DNA of 64,000 nt, taken from contig CAYTPI010000014.1 of NCBI GenBank assembly GCA_964439625.1, forward strand, positions 1 through 64,000. The letters run 5' to 3'. The DNA is from CAYTPI01 sp964439625. GTDB lineage: Bacteria > Chloroflexota > Anaerolineae > Aggregatilineales > UBA3940. Position 1 is the first letter of the stretch, and every line of letters starts with the position of its first letter. Under the pieces are notes generated by a model, which ran no database searches, was not told the DNA's origin, and saw only the letters and a list, made by a program, of their open reading frames with translations. Made by a program: the position numbers and the translations under genes. This document shows positions 52,997 through 61,800 of the stretch, piece by piece.

Positions 52997-53129
52997 GTTG
53001 TGATGTCCCTATCACATAAACTGCATTGGCAGTTGGTCTTACATCCAATCCGCAGAGAGGTCAATTTCTCTGCGGATTGGTTTTGAAGTTTACATTACTA
53101 GCCTCGTACTATTACACTAGGAAGCTTAA

Positions 53130-55763
53130 CTACGTTGGGTTTGCGGGCGGCTTTGTTGCTGGGCGTCCAGCGTCTGGTTTGCCACCGCCACCGGCGTCTG
53201 TCTTCTGTACAACAGTTGTTTGTTGTTCTGCCACCTTCTTCAAGATCTCGCGGGCCTCGTTGGTTTTGAGGTCAATAGATAGCGTGCGGCCTTCAGAATC
53301 CCTTGCGACACGCAGAACCTCTTGGATTCGCTCTGCGTCCATACTGCCCAGTGTCGCCATATCTTGTGCGAGCAAGGAAGCACGCGCTTCGTTTGAAGCT
53401 GACAAATCTTGGAACTTCATGCTCATGTTGTCCATCAGCATACCCTGCGGTGTAGCAGCCTGTGGGCGACCACCCCCGCCTGCCAAGGCCTCGGCAGCGG
53501 AAGCCAAGCGGGAGAGAACTGCCAAAACCTGTGGGTCTGTTTGACCCCCGCCTGCGGCTTTGTTGCCAAACTCATCGCCTGTGCTGGAAGTTGATTTAGA
53601 CGCATCTTCCTTTGGTGCTTCAGTCACTGCAGAACTGCGGTCACGCGACTCCACGCTGTCCCCTCTGACCCATGCCTTCATGCGTTCTTTGGCTGCAATA
53701 CCACCTGCTTGGATTCCCTGCACGGCATCCTTCCTAGCCTGGCCACTACGGACATAGCGAGCCCCGTCTGCAATTTTGCCAGGCACGGCTGCGGCAAATG
53801 CACCGGCTCGGGTTGCACCTGCTTTTGTCGCAGACCAAGCACTCCGCGCACTGTCGAAGTCTTTGTTTGCTAACGCCGCAGATGTCCATTTTCCTCGAGG
53901 CTTACGACGTTTGAAAGCCGCTTCGCCTACATCCATGATGCCACCGATGCCAGTCTTTACGAGGCCGCGCCAGGTTTTCGCGTATCCTGTCGCGGATTCT
54001 GTACCCAGTTTACCAAGGCCCTTCCAGCTATTCGCTGTGCCTGTGCCGCTGAAGCTGTCCATCATACGTCTACGGCCTGCTTGGCTGAAAAGCTGAGCAC
54101 CCGGAACAAAGCCAGTGGCCAAGGATTTGCCTAAAGTGGTACTTTCCATATCCTTAGATGTGTCACCGAACAACTTTTGACTCATACTTTTTGATGAGCT
54201 ACCGAGGTTGCTTGAACCAGCACCGGGGCCAATAGCTTTGTCTGCACCTGCGATACCGAGGTTATTACCTACAGCACCTGCCTTAGCGATCGCCACTTGC
54301 TTCGTCAGTTGGAAGCCTTGCTCAACGCCTTGGGCTGCTGCTGCACTGATGACGCTGGTGATGCCTTTGATCATGCCCATGAAAGCGTTACTCGCCGTCA
54401 AAACCGCAACGACGGCGGGGCAAGCAGCGATGTAAGCGAAGGCTTGAATAGCAGGCGGATAGTACAGGCCTGCGCCAGCGATCATGATGCCGACACCGAG
54501 CGCAATCATAAATTGGGAGAATAAGAAGCTCCAGAACATCTCGATGAACTGCTTCACAGCCGCCATCGCAAACTTCTCAGTGGAAACGAAGAAGGCCAGC
54601 GGTAGGAAGAACATCAACGCCCAGAAAACGAGACCATATCCCGTCGTGAAAATAACGTAGACTATCTGCTCCAGAATAGCGATCAGCCCTAAGAACTGAG
54701 CCGCAAACATACGCCCCCATGCTGTGATGACTGATCCGATCACACCAATATCAATGGAGCCTTCCAAGTCAATATTAACGTCACCACCAAGGCTACCTAA
54801 GTCGAGGTTGGTGAATAGGTCGATGAAAACACCATTTGAATCTGGGTCGCCAATACCAAAAGCGTAGTCCAAGAAGTTGGTGATGAAGTTATCAATGAAG
54901 AAGTAGGTAAAGTAGTCGAGCGGCAAGGGGAGCAGTAAGTCCGTTGGATCAGCCAAGACAAAGGCAAACGTCACATCGACGGCGTCAATACCCTGATCAT
55001 ACTTTAGCAACGCTAGCTCCGTACCCACATCATCAGGGTCATTATTCGAGCCGGCTGTTGTACCACCAAACCAGTCAGTCAGGCAGCCCCATTCATCAGT
55101 ACCAGTGGCATCCTCACCAGCGAAGCGCTCAAACACATTGACTGCGTCCGTCAACCCTGACTCCACCTCAATACAGTTGTAGGTTATACCGGCCCAGTTG
55201 GGTGGGTTCTCGCTTGTGTCTGGGTCGTATTCTAGTTGGAGGACGATCTGATAAACGAAGTTACCAGCCCCTCGGCGGAAAACTTCGAAGCTGGTAAAGA
55301 GCTCGGCTGTATATGTGTAAAAGAAAATACCCGCCAACAACCATGCAATAGCACGTTTCCAGTCAACCAAATTCAACTGCTTGACCCAAAAAGCTGCCAA
55401 AACGTATGTAATGCCGAGTACGGTCAACGCAACGTTGAACATGAGCGGCAAAACTGGCTTGAAACCTTCGGCTAAGATTTCAATTTGCGGAATAATGAGT
55501 TCTTCAGCGATTAACTCGTTAACGAGGCCAATCGTAAAGGCTAGAATGATCTCTAACTTGACAATCTGCCACGCTTGGATGGCTGCTATCATGCCGAAAT
55601 ACCAGAGCCAAAGCGAAGCAATAATCAGGAACACAGATAGGAATAAAGGAAGAAAACAACTAATAACGAATTCGAGGATGGGAACAACAATGATATTAAA
55701 AAGTGCATTGACCAATGGCGAGATAATTGCATTGACAATGCCGCGGATAATTGAGCCGATCAT
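53130..55763 (-). CDS. VirB6/TrbL-like polytopic membrane protein (copy 2)
   Basis: It is the larger paralogue (877 residues) of the protein at 50894-52996. It shares VLGITYVLAAFWVKQL, NLVDWKRAIAWLLAGIFFYT, FWSFLFSQFMIALGVGIMIA and GNNLGIAGADKAIGPG. Two Cys in an outer loop correspond (ITYNCIEVESGLTD, DEWGCLTDWFGG). The cytoplasmic tail is about 380 residues, Ala/Lys-rich (TSAALANKDFDSARSAWSAT), and ends in a helix and Gly/Pro stretch. Its start overlaps the stop of the preceding secreted protein by four bases. Two different VirB6-like subunits in one locus suggest a hetero-oligomeric channel. Confidence 0.72.
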   Translation of the reverse strand: MIGSIIRGIVNAIISPLVNALFNIIVVPILEFVISCFLPLFLSVFLIIASLWLWYFGMIAAIQAWQIVKLEIILAFTIGLVNELIAEELIIPQIEILAEGFKPVLPLMFNVALTVLGITYVLAAFWVKQLNLVDWKRAIAWLLAGIFFYTYTAELFTSFEVFRRGAGNFVYQIVLQLEYDPDTSENPPNWAGITYNCIEVESGLTDAVNVFERFAGEDATGTDEWGCLTDWFGGTTAGSNNDPDDVGTELALLKYDQGIDAVDVTFAFVLADPTDLLLPLPLDYFTYFFIDNFITNFLDYAFGIGDPDSNGVFIDLFTNLDLGSLGGDVNIDLEGSIDIGVIGSVITAWGRMFAAQFLGLIAILEQIVYVIFTTGYGLVFWALMFFLPLAFFVSTEKFAMAAVKQFIEMFWSFLFSQFMIALGVGIMIAGAGLYYPPAIQAFAYIAACPAVVAVLTASNAFMGMIKGITSVISAAAAQGVEQGFQLTKQVAIAKAGAVGNNLGIAGADKAIGPGAGSSNLGSSSKSMSQKLFGDTSKDMESTTLGKSLATGFVPGAQLFSQAGRRRMMDSFSGTGTANSWKGLGKLGTESATGYAKTWRGLVKTGIGGIMDVGEAAFKRRKPRGKWTSAALANKDFDSARSAWSATKAGATRAGAFAAAVPGKIADGARYVRSGQARKDAVQGIQAGGIAAKERMKAWVRGDSVESRDRSSAVTEAPKEDASKSTSSTGDEFGNKAAGGGQTDPQVLAVLSRLASAAEALAGGGGRPQAATPQGMLMDNMSMKFQDLSASNEARASLLAQDMATLGSMDAERIQEVLRVARDSEGRTLSIDLKTNEAREILKKVAEQQTTVVQKTDAGGGGKPDAGRPATKPPANPT

Positions 55764-56683
55764 GATTTCTCTACAGCCTCCTTCGACGAGACGCTCAGCT
55801 GACGTGCCAACAGTATAACGACAATTGTGGCTATAAGCACACCAAAAATTAAGAGGATGAGCACACTAATAATTAATTCAAACCAATCAATATCGAGTTG
55901 TAAACTAAATACGCTTGCAGGCCGGTTCAGGCGTGCCTCTATTGATGAATTGTCTAGCGTATTGGTTCGCTCGTTCGCTGCCGCTGCCGCGGCTGAGAAT
56001 GTTGCTTCAACCGCTACCGGTTCCAAAATAATCTCTGCCCTCTGGCGCGTCGGTAAAATCCCGATTGCTGGCACAGAAGAGCCATCAAATAAGTAGGGTT
56101 GTGGTGTTTCTTGCTCAGTAACTGCTAAATCATACAATGGAACAAGTTGATTATCCTCACTTTTCGCTATGACAAAGCGTAAGCGAGCGATCTCAGCACT
56201 GGGTTCAATGAAAACCCCCAGCCCGCCTGCTTCATCATAATTTTGTGGTACTGCACCCGCATTTTGCTGCTCAATTGGGACAAATACCTGACCGTTCCAA
56301 CTACCCGTAAATTGTACTAAGTAGCTGCCTGGGCGCACAAATGTCATAATTTTACCATCTGCATCCGTTTGATACGTTTGAGTAAATCCTCCGTCCGAGC
56401 GAACAAGGTCAATCGTTGCGCCTTCTAGTGCTAAGCCACTCGTATCCCGTAAGATGATTTCAACCTGACGATCAGCCATTGGCGGAACCGGCACTTGCGC
56501 AAAAGCCGAATGGGCCGACATTATTAGGATAGCCAGCGTAAGTGTCAGCAAAATAATTATTCTGCCGCTATAACAGACTGTGGGCTTCGAGCAGTGCACA
56601 ACCCTGCCTTTGTTCTTGCGAAAGACTTGTTGGTTACTTGGTATTGTCGTTGAGTGTGTCAAAAAAGGGTTGGAAATATACAT
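55760..56683 (-). CDS. Secreted CnaB-like protein with C-terminal membrane anchor
   Basis: An N-terminal signal segment (IIILLTLTLAILIMSAHSAF, cleavage likely after AFA) is followed by a CnaB/carboxypeptidase-regulatory beta domain (VEIILRDTSGLALEGATIDL, then DADGKIMTFVRPGSYLVQF). An Ala/Thr-rich region and one C-terminal membrane helix (FELIISVLILLIFGVLIATI) follow, with a short cytoplasmic tail. Roughly 35 residues before the signal core are unusual, so a later start is possible (for example near 56530). It is translationally coupled to the VirB6-like copy 2 (ATGA) and is likely an outward-facing stalk of the same apparatus. Confidence 0.7.
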   Translation of the reverse strand: MYISNPFLTHSTTIPSNQQVFRKNKGRVVHCSKPTVCYSGRIIILLTLTLAILIMSAHSAFAQVPVPPMADRQVEIILRDTSGLALEGATIDLVRSDGGFTQTYQTDADGKIMTFVRPGSYLVQFTGSWNGQVFVPIEQQNAGAVPQNYDEAGGLGVFIEPSAEIARLRFVIAKSEDNQLVPLYDLAVTEQETPQPYLFDGSSVPAIGILPTRQRAEIILEPVAVEATFSAAAAAANERTNTLDNSSIEARLNRPASVFSLQLDIDWFELIISVLILLIFGVLIATIVVILLARQLSVSSKEAVEKS

Positions 56684-56733
56684 ATTTCATGGCAACATCC
56701 CGGTTGTCTTGAAATATACACACTTACAGGCAA

Positions 56734-58611
56734 TTAGCTGGGTAGTAAGAACGCTGGGTCTATAAAAAGGCCATTCACTTCAACAGCAAAATGCAAATGC
56801 GGGCCGCTCGAGCAACCACTGGTACCCGTTTCGCCCAGTACTTGACCAGGGTAAACATCTTGGGCCGTTTGAACATTAAAGCCGCTCAGATGACCACCCC
56901 ACACTGTTACTGGGATACCATTGATCACGCCCCAATGCTTGACGTAATAGCCAAGCCCCTCGTGCGGGAAGGCGGAACTAATTAAAATGCTGCAATTGGG
57001 ATACGGCGAACGCCAACGTCCCGCGTAGATTACTTCACCGCCATTCGGAAGCGCATCATAGTAGTCGGTGCCCAAAGGCGCGACAAGGTCAATGCCGTTG
57101 TGAAACCAAGGCGTATCGCCACCGCAATTGACACTGCGAATGCCTGTGAATACAGATGAGCAACCGAACCCTCGCACAACGATTAAGGGCCCCTGTAAAG
57201 GAGCCCTTGCCAGTTGTAACCCTCCGTAGCTGCTACGGAGGGCTGCTGCGTATGCAGGCCCGCTTGAAAGGCCTGCATACGGTATGTTATCAACTGGGTT
57301 GCACCCCAGCGCATTGGGGTTATACGTTGAGGTCGCAACCACTGGGTTGGTGCTTTTGCCGTCCACGAAGATATCTTCGCGGTTTAAGGTGTTGTCTAGT
57401 TCGACGCCAATCCCACGGACGTCTTGCGTCCCGGAGATCGGTATATACGTCGCCAAAAGGTACGAACGCGACTCACCTGGTGGAACAATATACATCAGTT
57501 CGGCCACATCACCCTCAAATTGCCTCAGGAAGTCTTCGTTGCTGCGATAGGTGTTGTACAAGGCTGTACCACCGTTGAATCCAGCAATCGCCGTTTGGAT
57601 AATGCTAGCTGTCGTTGGGTCAACCTCTGGAACGGCATCGGGATCATATTCGACTTCCTCATTTTCATCGAAGTCATCGGCTGATGCTTCTAGCGTCAAC
57701 GCCAGTTCCGCAAACCACAACCCACCAATATCTGCGTATGCATCGCCTATATTACGTGAATATAGTTCAACCATGGCATCCATACTGACTGGCAAGTTGA
57801 CTTCAGAAGGAGCCGTTGAAATCTGTGAGATGTAGGAAGTATCATACGGGTTCGCCCGATAGTAGTTGGTCGGGTCGGTGTTTTCGTAAGTGACCCTCCA
57901 ATAGACGATTTCAGCTGCCCCCCACGCTTCATTCCAATTTTCTAGCTGGATGTCATCGGCGTTTTCAGGGTTACCCTCGCTGTCATACGTGACCGTGTTG
58001 ACCAAGGTACGATTACCGTTATCTACCTTATACTGGTACTCGACTTCGGGGATACCATCCTCGTTGCTGTCCTCGTACTCAACCTCATCATAGGCAATCA
58101 GCGTTTTAGGCCGGACTGTACCGATAGTGTCGATATACGTCGGCGAACTAATGGTGACGTTCAGTGTGACGTCGCCACTTGTACCATCAGCTACTTCAAT
58201 CTTGCGATCGAATGGAAAGTCTTCATCATAATCCGTGTAAACATTGTCACCTGTTGAGGCAAAATTACCGTCACTACCAGCCGCTTCACACTGCCACACC
58301 GGGTTGCCCGGTGCACACTCCGCCGGATCATAAACTGTTGTGCCACTGCCAGCAGAACTACAGTTGGCAGTCTCTTCCTCCTCTTCCTCTTCTTCTGAGG
58401 ATGTGTTGCTATCGGAGAAAGATTCCGTTTCACCCGTTTCACCATTAGTAACAGGCCGACCTGTGGTACTGGCATACTCGCCATCGCTGATCTCCTCCTC
58501 CGTGAAGCTGGCTCCAACCGCGTAAGAGCCAACAAAGAACAGGAACAACAGGATAGCAGCGCCAAATTCGCCCTTCTTGCCCTTGCCTTTTTTATGATAA
58601 ATCAACCTCAT
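56734..58611 (-). CDS. Membrane-anchored M23 (LytM-type) peptidase
   Basis: This is a 625-residue protein with one N-terminal membrane helix (GEFGAAILLFLFFVGSYAVG), a Ser/Glu-rich stretch, a large beta-rich middle and a C-terminal M23 domain. The zinc motifs are present: HNGIDLVAPLG (His and Asp, about residues 502-506) and GPHLHFAVEVNG (His-x-His, about 606-608), with the YVKHWGVINGIPVTVWGGHL region between them. It should cleave peptidoglycan cross-links or peptides, as VirB1/TcpG-type enzymes do for type IV systems in monoderm bacteria. The DNA of the linker just before the M23 domain contains three adjacent hairpins (see 57185-57281). Confidence 0.85.
   Translation of the reverse strand: MRLIYHKKGKGKKGEFGAAILLFLFFVGSYAVGASFTEEEISDGEYASTTGRPVTNGETGETESFSDSNTSSEEEEEEEETANCSSAGSGTTVYDPAECAPGNPVWQCEAAGSDGNFASTGDNVYTDYDEDFPFDRKIEVADGTSGDVTLNVTISSPTYIDTIGTVRPKTLIAYDEVEYEDSNEDGIPEVEYQYKVDNGNRTLVNTVTYDSEGNPENADDIQLENWNEAWGAAEIVYWRVTYENTDPTNYYRANPYDTSYISQISTAPSEVNLPVSMDAMVELYSRNIGDAYADIGGLWFAELALTLEASADDFDENEEVEYDPDAVPEVDPTTASIIQTAIAGFNGGTALYNTYRSNEDFLRQFEGDVAELMYIVPPGESRSYLLATYIPISGTQDVRGIGVELDNTLNREDIFVDGKSTNPVVATSTYNPNALGCNPVDNIPYAGLSSGPAYAAALRSSYGGLQLARAPLQGPLIVVRGFGCSSVFTGIRSVNCGGDTPWFHNGIDLVAPLGTDYYDALPNGGEVIYAGRWRSPYPNCSILISSAFPHEGLGYYVKHWGVINGIPVTVWGGHLSGFNVQTAQDVYPGQVLGETGTSGCSSGPHLHFAVEVNGLFIDPAFLLPS
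57185..57281. repeat. Three tandem hairpins inside the M23 peptidase gene
   Basis: Hairpin 1 (57185-57208) pairs AAGGGC with GCCCTT plus inner pairs. Hairpin 2 (57220-57242) is CCCTCCGTAG-CTG-CTACGGAGGG, perfect over 10 bp. Hairpin 3 (57249-57281) has the perfect 12-bp arms CGTATGCAGGCC and GGCCTGCATACG around a nine-base loop. They encode a linker (about IPYAGLSSGPAYAAALRSSY) between the beta-rich part and the M23 domain, without breaking the frame. An in-frame palindromic insertion or an mRNA structure that slows translation between domains are both possible. Confidence 0.7.
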
Positions 58612-58767
58612 CTCAGTATAAGTCCTCCTAACTCGTGTTCAGCCATATTTACTTACAAAACGCCATTTTCCGCTGAATCATGTGTCTAACCGGGTGCACA
58701 AAGAGGGCGCTATTTCGGTCAGACGCTCGGTTTAACTGGGCAACCATCCATTGTATGAAGAATAACT

Positions 58768-58795
58768 TGTAGGGTAGCTATTCAGCTACCCTACA
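58768..58795. repeat. Perfect 12-bp stem palindrome before the M23 gene
   Basis: TGTAGGGTAGCT pairs perfectly with AGCTACCCTACA around ATTC. It lies in the 247-base gap between the giant surface protein gene and the M23 gene. There is no clear T-run on either side. Its form recalls the palindromes at 11205-11232 and 57220-57242. Confidence 0.55.
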
Positions 58796-58812
58796 GTACT
58801 ACTAAGATACTG

Positions 58813-58840
58813 ATCGGGGCAAGGATTTGCTTACCCCGAT
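58813..58840 (-). terminator. Hairpin after the giant surface protein gene
   Basis: ATCGGGGCAAG pairs with CTTACCCCGAT (one mismatch) 18 bases beyond the stop of the giant gene. It may end or reduce transcription before the M23 gene. A T-run is lacking, so full termination is uncertain. Confidence 0.5.
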
Positions 58841-58858
58841 TTGTAGTCTAACAATGCG

Positions 58859-61800
58859 TTACGGGATGATGCCCGGTGTGGTACCGGCGACCAGCGTTAG
58901 GACGTAGTCTTGCTGCTCATCATCTGGGCGGAACGCTCTACCGACAGACAGCAGCGGAATGACGATCAGAACTTCACCGTCTTCTTCAACTGTCGCCAAC
59001 ATGCGGACGTTACCTTGTGGGTCTGTGACACCAGAGGCAACCAGCGTGTTGTTGGTCGGGTTTAGTGCGCGAACACTGACTAGGTTCACACCTTCGGTTA
59101 AGTCGATCAGGTCGTTGACGTTGTTATCAACACCGACCAGAACACTGACGTCCACAACGCCTGTTTCTTCGGTGCTCAGCTCAGGAACAGCCGTCGGGAC
59201 GCGCAGCAGTTGAACGATGATGTCGTCGATGCCACCTTCACCGTCTGCGTCAGTGCCCGTACCTGTGCTGTCAGTACTGCCAGTGCCGGTTGTATCCGTA
59301 CCAGATGCAGTACCAGTGAAGCAGGACAGTGTGTAGTCGGAGTCTTCGACCGAAGACAGGACGCCATTCTGTTGAACCAGAATGTAGGCTGTACCGGAGT
59401 AGCCTGCGGTGAAGGTCACCCGGCTGTTGATCTCGCCGTTCTGCGTATTGATGTCGTCGTTAGAGACAATCTGGTTGCTGGTATCCGCCGAAGGACCGTA
59501 CAGAACCATGTTTGTATCCACACCCGTACCGAGGTTACTGGTCTCGCAGGTATAAACAATGTCCGTCTTGATCGTCATCGCGAAGTAGTCGATGTCCGGC
59601 CCATCCAAGCAGCCCGGGTCGAAGTTCAAGTCGATTGTATTACCGGCTGCGATACGGAAGGCTTGGTCGAAGCGGTTATTGCGCTCGGCAAGGTCCACAT
59701 TTTGGTCGCAGGTAGCACCACTGACTTCATCTTCCAACTCTTCGGAGTCAGGAATGCCGTCACCATCCGTGTCGAGGGTGCTGGGGTCATCCGGATCCTC
59801 TTCTGTTGTGGTTTCTTCATCATCTTCATCAGTCGTCTCATCATCTTCATCATCTTCATCAGTCGTCTCATCATCTTCAGTTGTCGAGGTCGGTGTTTCT
59901 GGTGTCTCAACGACAGACAATCCACCATCATCAATGAAGAAGTCATAGAAGAAGCCGCTATCGGGGCAGTCACTCTCACCACACTCAACACGTAAGAAGT
60001 ACAGCGACTCAGCCGCGCCGGAGAGTGCCAGCGTCAGGTTCGTCCCAGTGGCTTGGCCTGTGTTAGGCCCAGCACCACCTGTGACGACTGTGCTGCTGAT
60101 CAAGCTCCCGGACGAGTCATACAAACCAGCCGTTAGCTGCTGACTGCTCAGTGAGTCAACAGTTGCGCTGATATCACCCTCACCAAAGAACGGATAGATG
60201 TCGATATCGTCTGGTGGGTCGCTCAAGCCGTTCGGGTTGCTCTCGTAGAGCGTGACACGGTTCTCGACGTTCAAGTCGTTGGCGCCAAGGATGCCGCCAT
60301 CGATATCGTTGAAGCCTTCGTTATCCTCATACTCGTCGTCCGTGATGATCCCTGACGAAGAGCTACCGCCGGAGCCATCCACACTACCGTCCCCATCAGC
60401 GTCGAAGTTGAGCGTCAGGAAGTAGTCAGTGGTCGCGTTTGCCTTACATGGGATCACCCTCAGATAGTAGTTACCCAGTGGGAACAGATCATCTGTTGGT
60501 GACGTCAGTGACGGGTTCTTACTATAGTTACCACTAGACTCGCAGGCTGCATTTGTCGTTTGCTGGTCTGCCGGTGTCAGTGCTGACGTACCGCCATGGC
60601 TGCCGTAAGCAAAGGTACTGCCATCAGTCTCGTACAGTTCCAAAGCCAAGTAGTTGTCATCCAGCGCATTAGCCGAAGTCACCAGGGAGCCTTCGAACCG
60701 AATAAGGTACCAGTCTTCATCATTGACGGGTTCGATGTTTGCCGTCGTGATGGTTGAGCCGAACTCACCAGTTACGTTGGCGGCACTGTTGCTGCGTGCT
60801 TGGGCGGCTGTGTCGTTGTTTTCGAATGGGTCTTCGAGGTCGCTTTGGCTAACGACAACAGCTTCGCGGTCATCGATGACCTGCAACTTGTAGTTGTAGG
60901 TGACGGCATTGCCAACAGGCAGCACCTCGACGATGTAGGTGCCCGCACCGGATGGTGTGGCGAGCATCGTTGTATCGCTGTTCGTGCGGATTGAACAGTC
61001 TGCGCCAGCGTTACTGCTGTCACCCGTTGCGTCCGTCAGGCTGGCCCGTGAGGCGCCATCACAGAAGGTACCTTCCTCAAATCCACCGGATGGGTTTGGC
61101 GTGAAGACCGTTACGATCACGTCCTCTGGGCCGAAGTTGACGATGTTGAGTTCCATATCGTCCGACTCAGATGTGAAAGTGTAGTAGTCCGCATCGCCAG
61201 CCGGGAAGATAGATGCATCGAACGTCTTGTTGAGCGAATTCGCGATGTCAGCCGCTTGCGCTGCCGTATCGTTGTCCTCGAAACTGTCACCTGCGACGCC
61301 AGAACTCGATGTTGCCGCTGCGCCCAAGTTGACAGTCAGGTAGTACGGGAAGACATCGTCAAGCCCATCCGTTGAGTCCACAGAATCTGGCGTGACTTGC
61401 AGCCAGAACTGCTGAGAGATGTTCTCTGGGCTGAACGTCAATGTCGTGGTGTTCAAACCAACCCCTTGATTGGTCAGGCCGCCCACATCAGTGACTGTCG
61501 AGCCTGCCACGGGTGTACAACTACCGCCTGTATCGACAACGTAAGTCGTCGCTTGTGTTGTATCGTTAACAACTTTACAGATGTCGCCATCGGCTGCGGT
61601 AGTTGGGACGATGGAGGTTGTGCCACCAGAACCAGTAAACAGACCTAAGTCGAGGCCGCTGCCCAGTGACGTGACCTCGACAGAGATCAGCTCATCCGTG
61701 ATGAAGTACCAGTAGTCATCGTCAGCTTCAGGGTTCTGTGTGACGTCTGTCAACTGGGTATTGAGCAACCCACGTGAAGACAGGTTCGTCGCTTGAGCGA

